This document shows positions 1 to 11,681 of a stretch of 32,835 nt of DNA, in pieces. Origin of the DNA: Hydnum rufescens UP504 (taxonomy: Eukaryota > Basidiomycota > Agaricomycetes > Cantharellales > Hydnaceae). How positions within the stretch are numbered: the stretch's first letter is position 1; each line of letters opens with the position of its first letter. Where the stretch lies: contig MU128976.1 in NCBI GenBank assembly GCA_014904985.1, positions 161,309 to 194,143 of the forward strand, read 5' to 3'. A program made the position numbers and the translations under genes. The notes under the pieces were generated by a model, which saw only the letters and a program-made list of their open reading frames with translations, had not been told where the DNA came from and made no database searches.

Positions 1-638
1 ATATATCACAGGGCGTGTGCCTCTGGCGTCACATCCTCCGCACGGACAACTCCGTATCATCAACGAACCTCCCCACCCTCCTCTCAGACCCTGTATTGTC
101 CCTCTGAGCTCTGCTACATTCGCGATACATGTCACTTTCCCTCCACACTGCCACCCCATAAAACCCCTTTCTTTTCCTCTCTCCTCTCCACAATTACCCT
201 CTTCAGTTTTGATCTATGCTTTCGAGTCTCGTTTATGCCTTATGTCTCCTCTTTTTAGTCGTATTTTCCCTTTTTCTTTCACTCACACTACTGTTGCTAC
301 CCCCCGGAGCTACCTTACGCGCCAAACACCATAGCTATTCCTTGTCCCTTCCACTTCTCACGTTACACCAGCCTCCACCCTCCCACTGCTGTCATAGTTA
401 CATACCGCGGCATATGCCTTCTTGGCACAGATATATACTTGAAATCTGATATCATCACTACAGTGCTGTGACTGTCTTTTTTTGAGTATCTGGCATGGAC
501 CGCACAGAACACCAATGTTATGGCTGTCCTGACACGGTGGCTGACTGTCATATGTGCCTTCGCATGCTTTCTTGCGCTTTGAAAAGGTATCAGTGGTTTT
601 TCCTAATCCGTGAATCAATCAATAGAAACCTCGAGGCT
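1..638. other. No recognisable gene; pyrimidine-rich stretch
   Basis: Both strands were read. The plus strand is rich in C and T up to about 400 and gives only short open frames without familiar motifs. The last part, from about 500, is the 5' flank of the duplicated unit described separately. I cannot assign a function to anything here. Confidence 0.5.
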
Positions 639-1791
639 ATGTCAATCCCAATTCTCAGAGTTGTTCTCTTGATGTTTAGGCGTAAACGTGCACAACCCGT
701 CCAAGCCCAAGGAGAAATGAAGGACACAACAGCCCCATCACCGAGGTGGCTTCAGCGACTCCTCTTACGCTTTAGACCGCATCGAGACACTGCCCAGGGA
801 CAGGACAGAGCACGGTGGCCGGCCCCATTTCGACGAATGCGATAGCGTCTGCTGAAAGCGCGCTTAGATGGATCTCAAAGGTTCCTGGAAGCGACAAGGT
901 TCAAATGAGGATCAGGGGTGCCCTGGAGGTGATCAAGGGACTGAACGTGGTTAGTCTATCGATCTCTTTCGATCAGTCTCTCTCCGGCTTTCCAGTGTCC
1001 TGTGCTATGTCTTTATTATCACTCGTCACTCAACTTCGTTCTCCGATTTTGTTCCTCGGGGATAGACAGGGCGCCACGATGCGAACACACTGAGATGGCT
1101 TGAATACTACGTTCGATACCTCGCAGAACTATTGGAACCGTTCGCAATGATACATCGAAGCGAAATCTCCCCGCTCTTACAGTATGAAGTGCTGATGCTA
1201 GGCAGGTGGGTCTTCGAGGCACGACGGTTAGCCGAATATCGTTCCTGAACTTGTGCAGAGAGCTGGAGACTGCCATTGAAGATGAGGCCGGCAGCGGCGT
1301 CTGATGAGCTCAGACGGAGCTCGGGGCCCATTCAACATGGCGGCTGCTAGGCAAGCATGTTGCATTGAAATCCTGCTGTTGGGCTTGAAAAGAAATCAAG
1401 CATAGCCTATGCAGGGTTCATGTAGCCGAGTGGTATAATGTTCATAAGCATGTGACATGATTTGAATGAGTCGTGTGTTGGTTGGGTGCAGCATGTATGT
1501 AAAGAAGGAAGACCTTCAGCCCCTCGCGATAAGTGCTCATATTTTCCGGTGCATTTGGGTGGTGCGATGCTAATTTTCGGGTCTTGATATGAAAAAGTGG
1601 AAGGAACTGTCACTTTCGGGACCACGAGAGCGACCCTTGATGAGGGCCTTATCAGCCTGGGGGCTGTCGCCGTCCGCCCCGCAGAAGATACGCTGCCGGT
1701 AACTCGTTTTGCGCGGAGAATTAAAGATGTCTGCGTACTGAATAGGGATCCTGTGCTTACATATTTTTACGCTTGTTCTCCATATAACTGA
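639..1791 (+). pseudogene. Decayed copy of an unknown multi-exon gene (copy A)
   Basis: This is the paralogue of the gene at 5095-6514. An ATG at 639 opens a frame whose product is rich in basic residues, then Trp-Leu-Gln-Arg-Leu-Leu. Near 800-815 copy A is one base shorter than copy B, so the reading frame shifts; the continuation (Ala-Gly-Pro-Ile-Ser...) is found in the frame starting at 815. The second exon equivalent near 1075-1210 has in-frame stops, and about 480 bp of the middle are missing. The 3' terminal exon survives at about 1597-1791 and ends in a stop. The predicted N-terminal region looks alpha-helical and reminds me of helical N-termini of fungal NLR/STAND-type proteins, but no nucleotide-binding motif is visible, so the function is unknown. 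The frameshift and deletion make it a pseudogene. Confidence 0.55.
1358..1500 (+). repeat. Short dispersed repeat, copy 1
   Basis: This stretch resembles 4637-4790 on the same strand. Shared words are TTGCATTGAA, AAAAGAAATCAAGC, CATAGCCTA, GCAGGG and GGTGCAGCAT in the same order. It sits exactly where copy A of the segmental duplication departs from copy B, so it may mark an insertion or a deletion with filler DNA. The similarity is imperfect and the ends are uncertain. Confidence 0.55.
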
Positions 1792-2365
1792 CCATTAGGA
1801 AAACACAGATTGTCCTGTTCTCATTCATTAGGGACCTTAAGAGAACGCCTGAGGGGGGTCCGGAAGTTCGAAAATACCGACGGAGTGGCCATGACTGATC
1901 AACCTGGGCGACAACGTTTGAGTGAGGGCAAGAGCACCTAGCCCCGGGTGCGTATGTGGTTGCATTCCTTCTTTTTTTTTATATCCTCCCTCTGCTTGGT
2001 GGCAGTGGTAACTATATAGAGGCCCATTATTAGCATGGTCATCAATTCTCGCGAGAATATATAATCCAAAGGATTTGCTTTTCTCCAAGATCTCCAGGAA
2101 TGTTGTCACAACCGCAAAAAATATGGTGCTTTACAACCTAGTTCGTGTTTTCTGGACTACTTTGGTTTTATTTCGAAGACTTTTAGTCTCCAGCGTTCGG
2201 GCACTCCGATTCAGGGATAACGACTCTTTGGGGAACCTTGAGGTGTTCGGCACTAAAGAAATAGCTCAAGTTCAGTGCTGAAGTGAGTATTGCGTGGACT
2301 GTGCAAGAGCACAGCCGCCGAAGCTATCTGATTTTGCTTCTGCCTCCACCTTGATCAGGAAGCCT

Positions 2366-4636
2366 TCAGGCCAAATATTCTGCTCACAAATCCACAAAAA
2401 AAAGTCAAATACTTCCAAGCGCTGGGTCTTGTGTCCCCTTCCTCGCTGGCCTGCTAAAGTAGTTATATATGCCCCAGGAAACGAAATGCGATTGTAGTGA
2501 TTGAAAACCTCTAATAACATCGGTGACCAAGAAGACGGGAAAATTAGCTCCGTTCAGAGCAAGCCAAAGAAGTCATCGTGAGCGATTTCGAGAACTCTAT
2601 TGGGATGCTTCCTGCACCGTCCTCCCATGCTGTCCCCACGTATTCACTCACTCAGTGGAGAGAATGTTCCACTGGAAGCACCGAAGCCGACGAGGCAACT
2701 CAAAAATTAGAAGACAGAGAAACTGACGTCCGCTCGTGTACTGACGGTGGGATGTCGACACTGCGAATATCCCCCTCTATGACTCGGGGGGTGATAATCT
2801 AGCCATGCTCCTTTATTCGGCATAGCAGATCGACGGGATCCAAATCCGCATGACCTCGTTGATATCGTGGATAGAACGCCCTGTGGCCACAGAATAAGGG
2901 CAACCACGACACCGAGCCAAAATTTTGCATGAGGGAGATGTATCTGTTCCTATTGGACATAGGCGTAGAAAGCACCGGTATTGCCAAGGGCGCCTGGCTC
3001 CAGTTATCAATATGCACAGAGGATGAAGAATACAACCGTACTTTTAAGACCGAAAACACTGCAAGGAACTAAATCGTTTGAACTGTTACACAGTGCAGTT
3101 TTGTGCCGTGCAATAGACGGAGTCGAATAAACGCAGCAATGTCCCAATGCTCTGATGTTGCTTGTTAGTGTTACCGTTCCACGTCGAACATTTCATAGCC
3201 TCGATATTTCGGAGCCGGTGGGTCGTAATCGTGACCAGGGTGCTTCTCATCGAGGGGCGTAACTTTCAGATGGACATCGGCTTCGTTCTTCGACCGGGAC
3301 TGATCCTGTCGACGCTACAGTGTGCTGTGTGATTGTCGTGGTTCTGGGGGCGGTTCCTGAACTAGAAGCGGCCTCCCGAGTAGCAGTGGCCATATCTCTA
3401 CGGCCCATTATGAAGGAGAAGGGCGGGATCGTGCAGCATGAGAGTGCGATCCATGCGATGAGTATCACAGCGTTGAGACCCACGTGGGATTTCGTGTTGA
3501 ATACGATGGTGCGTGTTGCTTGCTGCAAGTTGCTATAACTCCCCACGAAGGGAGTGAGAAAAGATTATTGTGCTCTTAGGTTAGTGGTGGAATGGCAAGG
3601 GGGAGATTCGGAACGTACTATACCGGAAACCCATAGTCATATCTGATAAAAGAGTAAGTGCATGTCAGATTAATTCGCCCGGATCTGGCGACGAAGACGG
3701 TAGACTTACTTGTAGATCCGCGGTTCAAGAGTGATTTGTAGACAACAGACCGCTATGTTAAAAATGATCTAGACAATGATCGAAGTTGGCGTTCTTGCTA
3801 TTGGACTCCAGGTCGCGAAGCACACGTGGCTTACGAGAGGGACAAGGAAGTAGGTCATATACTTTGGCGTCAAGAGCGTGACCATCGCCTTGGTAGAGAA
3901 GCCGAGAGCCATGAAGTTGTATAGGCAGAAGACGAAGAATCCTCCAGCGCGGCTGTGTCTGACGAAGAACCGAGAGAAAGATCAAAGGGAGTCCGGGTAA
4001 TGGGGTACGGTGAGAGGCACCTCACATTGAAGGGACTTTGAAGCATAGGCATAAGCCGATCATAGAGTACCCAAACGATACAGGTGCGTAGGGAATAGGC
4101 TTGGTTTGCGCTAGCTGGATTGGACAATGCAACCCGGACGCCGTCTGAGGAGGGCTTAACTCAAGTAGGAACCAGGAAGCCAGTCCACCCAGGGCAATCC
4201 AGCATTGTCGAATCAGATGACAGCATAAGAAGGATCGACATTGCGAGTTGCCGAACTGACTCTGATTTCCTGGAGCTCACCGCCACTGAGATCGAACGGG
4301 AATAGAATGTGGATCCATCGGTAACTTCGGGATCGGCTCGAACGGTGCTATTCACGCGTCCTCCCTCGGATGCGGGTGATTATTGGGGCAGGGGGACGCC
4401 CAGCCAGTCGTTGGGAAGACGACCTCCGATAGCATGGCTCCTGCAAATACCTACATGTTCTTTAAGCCGGATAATCACTCTGGGGTGGTCGGGTTGAACA
4501 TGACGTCACTGGGGGCTCCGTGTTGGCCTTATTTCGACCAGAGGGACCATCTTCGCGAGTCCGATTTTCACTATCGATACAACAGCTTCTGGTCATGAGG
4601 TAGCTGGCAAAAATTATTGGGCCAATTCAACAGCAA
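2366..4636. other. Unassigned region with weak minus-strand coding hints
   Basis: No recognisable domain was found. On the minus strand, three pieces look more protein-like than random: 3870-4127; 3247-3546, which contains one convincing hydrophobic segment (about 25 residues) followed by a Ser/Thr/Ala-rich stretch; and 2799-3059, which ends in a stop. On the minus strand a GTGAGG site near 4029 and a CAG near 3970 could form an intron of about 60 nt. A spliced minus-strand membrane-protein gene is possible, but the joins cannot be proven by eye, and plus-strand frames of similar length also exist. Confidence 0.2.
3247..3546 (-). CDS. Possible exon of an unknown single-pass membrane protein
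   Basis: This is a 99-codon minus-strand frame. Residues about 20-46 are strongly hydrophobic (Val-Gly-Leu-Asn-Ala-Val-Ile-Leu-Ile-Ala-Trp-Ile-Ala-Leu followed by Cys-Cys-Thr-Ile-Pro-Pro) and would fit a membrane segment. The segment is followed by Arg-Arg and then a Ser/Thr/Ala-rich tail. I do not recognise a family. It may be one exon of a longer minus-strand gene with pieces at 3870-4127 and 2799-3059. It could equally be chance, because the overlapping plus-strand frame 3320-3538 is also open. Confidence 0.2.
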   Translation of the reverse strand: MGSYSNLQQATRTIVFNTKSHVGLNAVILIAWIALSCCTIPPFSFIMGRRDMATATREAASSSGTAPRTTTITQHTVASTGSVPVEERSRCPSESYAPR

Positions 4637-4790
4637 AAATATTGCATTGAATTTGGACTGGAAAAGAAATCAAGCCATAGCCTAGGCAGGGCCATACAAG
4701 CTGTATATGCTGCTGGCAGGCGATGAATTTTTAAATGAACGTATAGGTCTGTTTGGTGCAGCATTTTGAGTAAGGAATGAGATAGACTCC
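4637..4790 (+). repeat. Short dispersed repeat, copy 2
   Basis: Partner of 1358-1500. Order and spacing of the shared words are kept, with indels. It lies just upstream of segmental duplication copy B, whereas copy 1 lies inside duplication copy A. Confidence 0.55.
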
Positions 4791-5094
4791 TCATTGCCCC
4801 TCACGAACTACAAGAACCTAGAAAATGTCGTGGATGGAGGTTCCGGCAACTGCCACTCCACCGTTGTCACCACACTGTGACTATCCGTTTCGGGACCTTT
4901 TCGGGTGTCTGGGAGGGGATACCACCTTTATAGCGATCCCCACACTGACACTATTGGCTGCCTGGCGCCTGTGACCGCACCTTCGTTCGCTTTCCTGTGC
5001 TTTGAAACAATATGAGAATTTTTCCCTGATCAGTTAAAAGTAAATTCAAGCCTCGAGGCTATGTCCATCCCAATTTCTCGAGTTGTTCTCCCCG

Positions 5095-6514
5095 ATGTTT
5101 AGGCGCGAACGTGTACCACCCGCCCAAACCCAAGGACCAATGAAGGACACAACAGCCTCGTCACCAAAGTGGCTTCAGCGACTCCTCTCACCCTTTAGAC
5201 CCCATCGAGACATTGCAGAAGGAACAGAACAGAACACAGTAGCCGGGCCCATTTCGACCAAGGCAATAACAGCTGCTGAGGGTGCCCTTAGATGGATCGC
5301 AAAGGTTCCCGGAGGCGATAAGGTCCAAGTGAGGATCGGGGGTGCCCTGGAGGTGATCAAGGCACTGAACGTGGTTAGTCCATCGATCTCTTTTTATGAG
5401 TCTTTCGCCTTTCCAACTTTGCGGGCTATATCTTTTAATTATTATCCTTCATCACTGAACCTCCCCGATTTTGTTTGTCTTGGATAGACGGGCCCCACGA
5501 TGCAAACACTATGAGATCGCTTGAATACAATCTCCAGTACCTCGTGGAACTATTCGAGCCATTCGCGATGATGCATCGAAATGAAATCTCCTCTCTCTTA
5601 CAGTATGAAGTGCTGATGCTAGGCAGGTGAGTCTTCGAGGCATGAATCTCCCATTGAGGGTTACGACGTTGAGCCGAATATTGATCTTGAACCGTTACAG
5701 AGAGCTGGAGACAGCCTCGTTGAAGGTGCGGCCCGTAACAGCACCCGAGGAGGCTACGATGCGAAAGTCCATGCATACAAAGCAACATGAGGAACCTGAT
5801 AGTACTGGACCCGACATCCGTGCGTTCACACGAGACTTCAAATCGGCGCTGGATCAGTTTCGTGTGCGTTGATTTCCATATTTTAATCAATCAGGCTGGC
5901 TGGGTGCTGTTCCACCATCGGTATCAATGAGTGCGTGCTAACTGTATGTTCCGTTGACAATCAGGCGAATGCGTTGCCGCTGTACCCTGTGAGCCCAATT
6001 GAGGCGGGGTTGCACCCCCTGGGAATTATATCGCATTCGTCGTGTGCTCTTGCACCGTTCCTAGATTGGATACTAAAACCGGGGAAGGTGGTGAATTACC
6101 GAATTGGTGTTGTGCGCTCTGTAGAGCTCTATCATAGATCGAGGATCACGGGCGACCGGAGCGACCGGTGGGATTGGAGATTTATGCTCGTTTGCCTGGA
6201 GAATGGCCGTCAAATCGAGAACTGGATCAAAATAGAGTTGAGTGGTCCGGACAGTTCAGTGCTCATATTTTCCGGTGCATTTCCGTGGTGCGTTGCTGAT
6301 TTTCGGACGTTGGTGTCGGAAAGCGCAAGGAACCGTGACTTTCGGGACCACAAAGGAAACTCTCCATGAGGGTCTCCCAAGCAACAGCGATTTCGCTGCC
6401 CGTATTGCAGAAGATACGCTATCAGTGACTCGTTTTTCGCGCCAAATTCAAGACATATGCACAGAGATTAGGGGTCCCGTGCGCTCACCTCCTTTCGAAT
6501 TGCTCTTCATGTAA
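5095..6514 (+). CDS. Unknown multi-exon gene (copy B, better preserved)
   Basis: The best start is the ATG at 5095, because the upstream ATG at 5061 runs into a stop after one extra base relative to copy A. Exon 1 encodes about 92 residues with a basic N-terminus and a helical stretch ending near Gly-Ala-Leu-Glu-Val-Ile-Lys. A second coding block lies at about 5490-5626 (Met-Arg-Ser-Leu-Glu-Tyr...). An intron with GTGAGT at 5627 and CAG at about 5701 follows, then a block to about 5870. A C-terminal block at about 6080-6250 has alternating strands (Phe-Met-Leu-Val-Cys-Leu-Glu-Asn-Gly-Arg), and the last block ends at 6514 after an Arg/Thr-rich segment that is well conserved in copy A. The C-terminal part vaguely resembles DUF7770-type agaricomycete proteins; this is from memory and weak. 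Exact splice joins, particularly the first, are uncertain. Confidence 0.45.
5627..5702 (+). other. Probable spliceosomal intron in the copy B gene
   Basis: The exon sequence GCTAGGCAG is followed by GTGAGTC, and about 75 nt later GTTACAG precedes AGAGCTGGAGAC. The flanking coding blocks join in frame (Leu-Gly-Arg to Glu-Leu-Glu). Copy A has GTGGGTC and GTGCAG at the equivalent sites, so both splice sites are broadly conserved. Confidence 0.6.
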
Positions 6515-7140
6515 CTGACATTAGAGAAAGCGTAGATTGCTCTATTCACGCTCGTTAGGCGGCTTCAGGACATGCATGAGGGGCAGTAAGGTCGAAAACG
6601 ATGGAGTGGTCAGGACTGATCCACCTGGGCGACCACGTTTGGGCTAGTGAGGGACAGGCCCACCTAATCCAGGGTACCTATGCAAGGCATAGCATTTCTT
6701 CTTCTCTTTGTTTTCTCTTGTTCCTCGCGGGAGTGTAATCATAAGGGCTCTTACTATTATGGTCGCTAGCTCTCACGAGAACATATACTCCAAGGGATTT
6801 GATTTGCCCTAAGATCTGAAGGCATATGGACCCAGCTGGGCAAGGTGTCTTAGCGACTACCTGACGTTTTCCAAGACTACTCTGGTTTGGCTATCAGTCT
6901 CTTTCGTATTGCGATAGTCTGACGGGGGGTTAATGGTTTTTTGGGGTAATTTAAGGCATTCAGTGCCTTGGCCTTCGTTTGGTGTTTCTACCCAAGCGAG
7001 CATGGAAGTGAATCTGAATTACGAGGACTACACAGCCGCCCCCTCTGATTTTGCTTCCGGTGGCCCGCGAAACCCGCGAAGGCTCGACAATCCCACACCT
7101 CCACCCTTTCTGTGACAATCTCCTTGAAAATTGAAAACAA

Positions 7141-7409
7141 TGTCGCGAGACTAGGTATATGACTCAGTCTCGTTATGGAGAACTTATATTCTATTAAGGA
7201 AAGTTTACCTAGGTATATGACTAGGGGAAGTAGAATGAGAATATGTAAGGGAATGTATGGAGAAGCACGGCTCACCTCAGTCTCGTTATGGAGAACTGAG
7301 GAGAGTCGGATGTTACCGAGAAACTATACTATAGTCGCAGTGAGGACAGAAAAGGAAATAGGGGTAATTACTATATACGGAAGATGTCCGCGAGTTTTGA
7401 TTACCGACA
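7141..7409 (-). repeat. Copia 3' LTR (left copy)
   Basis: The LTR is 269 bp, starts TGTCG and ends CGACA. It contains two internal direct repeats: a 22-bp word at 7163-7184 that recurs at 7276-7297, and CTAGGTATATGACT at about 7151 and again at about 7209. A TATATAG-type box, in element orientation, lies at 7371-7377. It differs from the right LTR by a 1-nt and a 3-nt indel plus a couple of substitutions. Confidence 0.93.
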
Positions 7410-7422
7410 CGCCCACTCAAGG
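7410..7422 (-). other. Probable polypurine tract of the Copia element
   Basis: Read on the minus strand, the bases just before the 3' LTR are TTGAGTGGGCG, followed directly by the LTR TGTCGG. Position and purine bias fit a plus-strand primer. The tract is short and interrupted by pyrimidines, so the call rests mainly on position. Confidence 0.5.
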
Positions 7423-10400
7423 CTAGCGGATTCCATTGAAACCCATCATGTCCGTGAATGTGCGGAATTTGTCGGCAGCAAGAGGTTTGGTGAGAATGTC
7501 TGCCGGCTGTTTATCGGTAGGGATGTACTCGAGAGAAATAATTCCATCCTCAAGCTTTTCGCGAACAAAGTGATGGCCGACTTCGAAATGCTTCGTCCGC
7601 TCCGAGAACCTTTCGTTCTGCGCAATGGCAATTGCCGACTGATTATCGATGTGAATGGTAGTCGGACTTATCATTGGGTGGCCCAAGTCGCTGAGGAGGT
7701 TCCGGAACCAGATTGCGTCACGTGCACCCTGCGTTGCCGCTATGTACTCTGCTTCGGTGCTTGAAATAACGACACTTGACTGTTTGCGGGAAGTCCAGCC
7801 AACGGGAGCACCACAGAGCAGCCACAGTGTTCCTGTGATTGAACGGCGATCTGCGGGGTCTCCTGCCCAATCTGAGTCAGTGAATCCGTGCAGTATGTCT
7901 GACTTTGAGCCGTCAAAAGTTAGGCTCGCTGCGGCAGTCTTCACAAGGTAACGGTAGATCCGTTTCAGAGCAGTCAAATGCTCGGGTCCGGGGGTGGATG
8001 CATGTCGACTAAGATAGCCAACAGCAAAGGCAAGGTCGGGTCGAGTACCGATCATTGCGTACATAACCGAGCCAAGCATCGACTGGTAAAATTGGACATC
8101 AGTCGCAGGTACGTCCAATTTATCGAGTTTCAATTTAGTAGCCATTGGAGTAGTCGCGGGTCGCGCATCGGCCATACTGAAACGCTCGAGTATGTCTCGG
8201 GTGTACGAGTCCTGTGAAATTGTAATGGTGTGTCGATTCCGATCACGTATGATCTTGATACCGGTATACCAATGCAGGTCTCCCATATACCGCATGTCAA
8301 AGGTTCCGAGGAGGTCATCTTTGCGTGTAGGAAGCGAGGGTTTGGGGACGGCGAGCATGATATCATCAACGTGAGCTCCAAGTATTGCGAGTCCGTTCTT
8401 ATCACGCTGAGTAAAGACAGCATAATCAGATTCTGTTCTCTTCCACCCGACTTTACCAAATTCATTTCTCATCTCCAGGTACCATTCGCGCGCGGCTTGT
8501 TTAAGTCCGTAGAGGCTGCGCAGTAACTGCCAAACCATACCAGGCTTTGGTGGAGTGAAACCATTTGGAGCGTCCATATAGATAAGTTCCTTGAGTACGG
8601 GGTTGAGAAAGGCTGACTTTACATCGAAGTGAACGAGTTCGAGGTCGTGTTTGGCAGCAAGAGCGAGGATTACTAGGAAAGATTGTTTCCGGATCGTCGG
8701 GGCATATGTCTCGAAGAAGTCCACACCAGGAACTTCGGTATAGCCTTTTGCTACTACACGGGCTCGATAACCAGTGATGTCGCCACTAGAGTCTCGTTTA
8801 ATTTTGAATACCCACCGACTGCCGACAGTCTGTCGATCTGCGGGTTTCTCTACCCACTTGAAGGTTTTATTCTTCGCCAGGGCATCCATTTCATAGATGC
8901 ACGCCTCCATCCAATGGTCCGCTTCAGGCAACGCCATGGCTTGCTTGTAACTCGAAGGTTCATGTGGCATGGCCAATTTAGCATGTTCATCGCCCACTGA
9001 AACAGTGTCTGTAGGACTTGAGCTCTTCGGCATTGAATTGGGACGGTTGTACGAGGTAAGGGTGAGTTTCGGGTTTTCATCATCACGCAAAGGTTTGATT
9101 ACCGTGCGTCCTGATCGACGGAGTACTGGTTCTTTGTTAGGTAACGAGTGTGTGGACAGTTGGGATGGTGGAGTGGTGGTCGAGGATTTGAGTGCTGGTG
9201 AGTCCATGACTTTATTACCAGGATTCATCTTCTGATCATTATCCGTGTGCACGTTATTCTCCCCCCCTTCGACCAAAGATCCAACTTCAATTTCAACGTG
9301 TTCTGTTACTCCCGTTCCCTCATCAAATATCACATCGCGAGATTCAAAGAAGCGTTTGGATTGGCGGTTGTAAACTCGGTAAGCTTTCTTAGATTCCGAG
9401 TACCCCAAATAGATGCATTCCATGCTGCGCGCGCCCAATTTGTCTCGAAGTTTCGCAGGAATTTGGACATGGGCTTTGCACCCAAATACACGCAGTAGTG
9501 ATAGAGTCGGTTTCTGGCCAAAATAGGCCTCATGAGGGGTGATACTACCGGGCAAAGCTCGTGATGGTGTTATATTATGAATGTGTACTGCATGTTGAAC
9601 TGCATGGCCCCAGAAGGCCTTCGGGAGTCCGGCATCTTGGAGTAGGGACCGAGCATGTCCCATGATATATCCATTCGCGCGTTCGGCAACACCATTCTCG
9701 GGTGGGGTATCAGGATTCGTGAGTTCGTGCTTTTGTCCCTTCTCTTTGAGATAAGTTTGAAACTCTTTTGAACTATACTCCCCTCCACCGTCGGTGCGTA
9801 GGGCTACAACATGTCGTCCGGTTTCATTTTCGGCACGTGCGACAAACGATTTATATTCCGCAAATGTATCGCTCTTGTGCTTAATGAGCGAAACACTAAT
9901 TCGGCGAGACTTGTCGTCGATGAATAGTGCATAATATCGTTCATTCGACGGTGTAAGTATCGGGGCTGGTCCCCAGATGTCCGAAAATATACGACCGAGT
10001 ACTGTGTCAGCACGCATTGATGTTTCCTTTGGAATAGGAGTCCGAACGTGTTTACCCTCGACACAAGGGCTACAGATGGCGGAAGGTTCCTTTGAATCAG
10101 GGGGAATCTCCATTCCTCTGACTAAGTCCTTATTAACCATGTGGCGGATAGAGTCGTAATGGATGTGTCCAAGTCGACGATGCCAGATTTCAATGGATGC
10201 GCGTGAAGATAGAGATCCTATAGCAAGTCCGTACTGACTCGAGGTGTTGACAGTACTGATACACACTCTTTCCTCAGCATAGACCGAGACTTGCAGCGTA
10301 TATAGGTTTCCGTCAATAGGGGCAAGCCCTACAACCTCATTCTCTGAGTTTCGGATGATGCACTCGTTTGCCGTGAATTGGGTTGAGCACCCAGAGCGGC

Positions 10401-11599
10401 CAAGTTGCCGCACAGAGAGTAAATTCCCGTTTAGGTCGGGGACGTGTAAGACGGATTGGAACACTCCAGAAATGGTTCTCCCATTACCGACAGCCATTTC
10501 CACCATAATACGACCTTCACCCACTGCTTCTATATAGCGGTGGTCACCTAGCCAGACACGGCGTGGTGGATGGATTTCCCGGTAGGTTGTAAACCAGTCA
10601 CGGTGAGAAGACATGTGCATTGATGCACCGGAATCCACGATCCACCCTTGACGATACTTGGGCTTTACGAGTCGATTAGCAACATGTAATTCGACATGTT
10701 CATCGTCGCTTTCACTTCCATTGTCATCGTCGTCCACACTCGCCATAAAGAGTGCAATCGGTTTCGAGTCAGTCGTATTTGATTGGTTGGACGTCTCGGC
10801 TACTTTGGCTTTATCGTCGCGTTTATCGTCTCGTTTCGGAGGACCCTGGCCCTCCATTCCACCACCTTTGGAGTAACATCTCTCAACAGTATGTCCAAGC
10901 CGTTTGCAGTTGGTACACTTCTTGTACTTTTTACCGTCCTTCGCGTCCTTTCCACCATTAGATTTCACAGCACGTGCCCGGAAAGCCGCCTCACCGGTTT
11001 CTCGCCTACGTTGTTGTTCGGCAAGAATTAAGGTTGTGACCTTATGTGAGCTGAGCTTGTCATCACCGGCTACTCCGATTGATGTTTGGAGATTGGCGTA
11101 TGAGGGTGGTAGTGAAAGGAGAATAGCGATGGCGAGAATGTTGTCAGGGAGGTCAAATCCGAGGTTTTTGAGCTTGAGGGCACTTGCACGCAGTTCATTT
11201 ATCTGCGTTTGCAAGTCCGAGGTATCGTTAAATTGCTCTCGCCAAATTTTACTCATTAGATATGAGATGGCTTGTACACCGGTCCCTTCATAGCGCGTAC
11301 AGAGGGCTTCCCAGATAGCCGCAGCATTGTCTAGGTGCATGACACCGAGAAGCGGGTCATCCTCCAGTGTAAGCGTAATTTGCTGTCGCGCTTCACGGTT
11401 CCTGGTAATCCAGTCACCGGTACACATCGCCAGTGCTGGGTTCAGTTTGTATATTGTCCGCAGTGACGTAATCAAGTAGGCGACGCGCTTCGAGAATCTC
11501 TCTCACGCGATACTTCCACAGCATAAAATTTCCACCGTCATTAGCAAGCTTCGGGATTGATGCAAATAAGCGTCCGGTTGGATCCGCAGAAGTTGCCAT
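7423..11599 (-). CDS. Copia Gag-Pol polyprotein with one frameshift
   Basis: The true start is probably the ATG at 11599 (product beginning Met-Ala-Thr-Ser-Ala-Asp-Pro). Its frame runs to a TGA at 11414. The homologous continuation lies in the next frame, open from 11475 to the stop at 7423; an extra base near 11418-11422 explains the shift. Numbering the long frame from 11475, the landmarks are: zinc knuckle CX2CX4HX4C at residues 187-200; protease Asp-Ser-Gly at 281-283; integrase HHCC (H432, H437, C468, C471) and catalytic D499, D562, E598 with 35 residues between the last two; reverse transcriptase D951 and Val-Asp-Asp at 1036-1038; RNase H D1200, E1241 and D1277. It should produce capsid and the enzymes for cytoplasmic reverse transcription and nuclear integration. 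All catalytic residues are present, so only the Gag frameshift seems to disable it, unless the shift is programmed or a sequencing error. Confidence 0.93.
11414..11435 (-). other. Frameshift in Copia Gag
   Basis: On the minus strand the Gag frame reads through Gly-Asp-Val-Tyr-Arg and then meets TGA inside CGGTGACTGG. Removing one base restores Asp-Trp-Ile-Thr-Arg in the long frame. No obvious slippery heptamer is present, so a point insertion is more likely than programmed frameshifting. Confidence 0.75.
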
Positions 11600-11664
11600 A
11601 GTAGTAGATGGAGTAGGAAGGGCAGATGAGGGACAGCAGTGGCACGGCAGTACTAGAAGATGGG

Positions 11665-11681
11665 GTCGATGGCCCATAACC
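11665..11681 (-). promoter_or_regulatory. Primer-binding site, half-tRNA type (initiator Met)
   Basis: The plus strand at 11671-11681 reads GGCCCATAACC, directly abutting the 5' LTR. This equals the anticodon stem-loop of initiator tRNA-Met (CAU anticodon). The element RNA therefore carries the complement GGTTATGGGCC right after its LTR. Copia of Drosophila and Ty5 are known to prime from an internal tRNA-iMet fragment in this way. The downstream part of the site (GATGGGGTCGAT) was not checked against a host tRNA. Confidence 0.75.

Larger units (their letters stand above)
500..2365 (+). repeat. Segmental duplication, copy A
   Basis: This segment matches about 4960-7085 on the same strand, with many substitutions and indels. 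Shared landmarks include the start region near 639/5061, the stretch ending in the GGTGATCAAGG motif near 930/5353, the 3' coding end near 1597-1791/6330-6514, and the non-coding tail with the shared word TCTGATTTTGCTTC near 2328/7048. The similarity is broken at about 1315-1530, where copy A carries a different sequence and lacks about 480 bp present in copy B. Boundaries are by eye. Confidence 0.75.
4960..7085 (+). repeat. Segmental duplication, copy B (cut by the Copia insertion)
   Basis: Partner of 500-2365. Copy B keeps the central 480 bp or so that copy A lacks. Its similarity to copy A fades at about 7085, about 55 bp before the Copia LTR starts at 7141. The sequence on the far side of the Copia element (11947 onward) does not resume the copy A continuation after 2365, so the unit is not simply split by the transposon. 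Confidence 0.75.

Noticed and set aside
8130..8465. Other frames inside the Copia pol region
   Set aside because: They overlap the long Gag-Pol frame in other phases and lack independent support.
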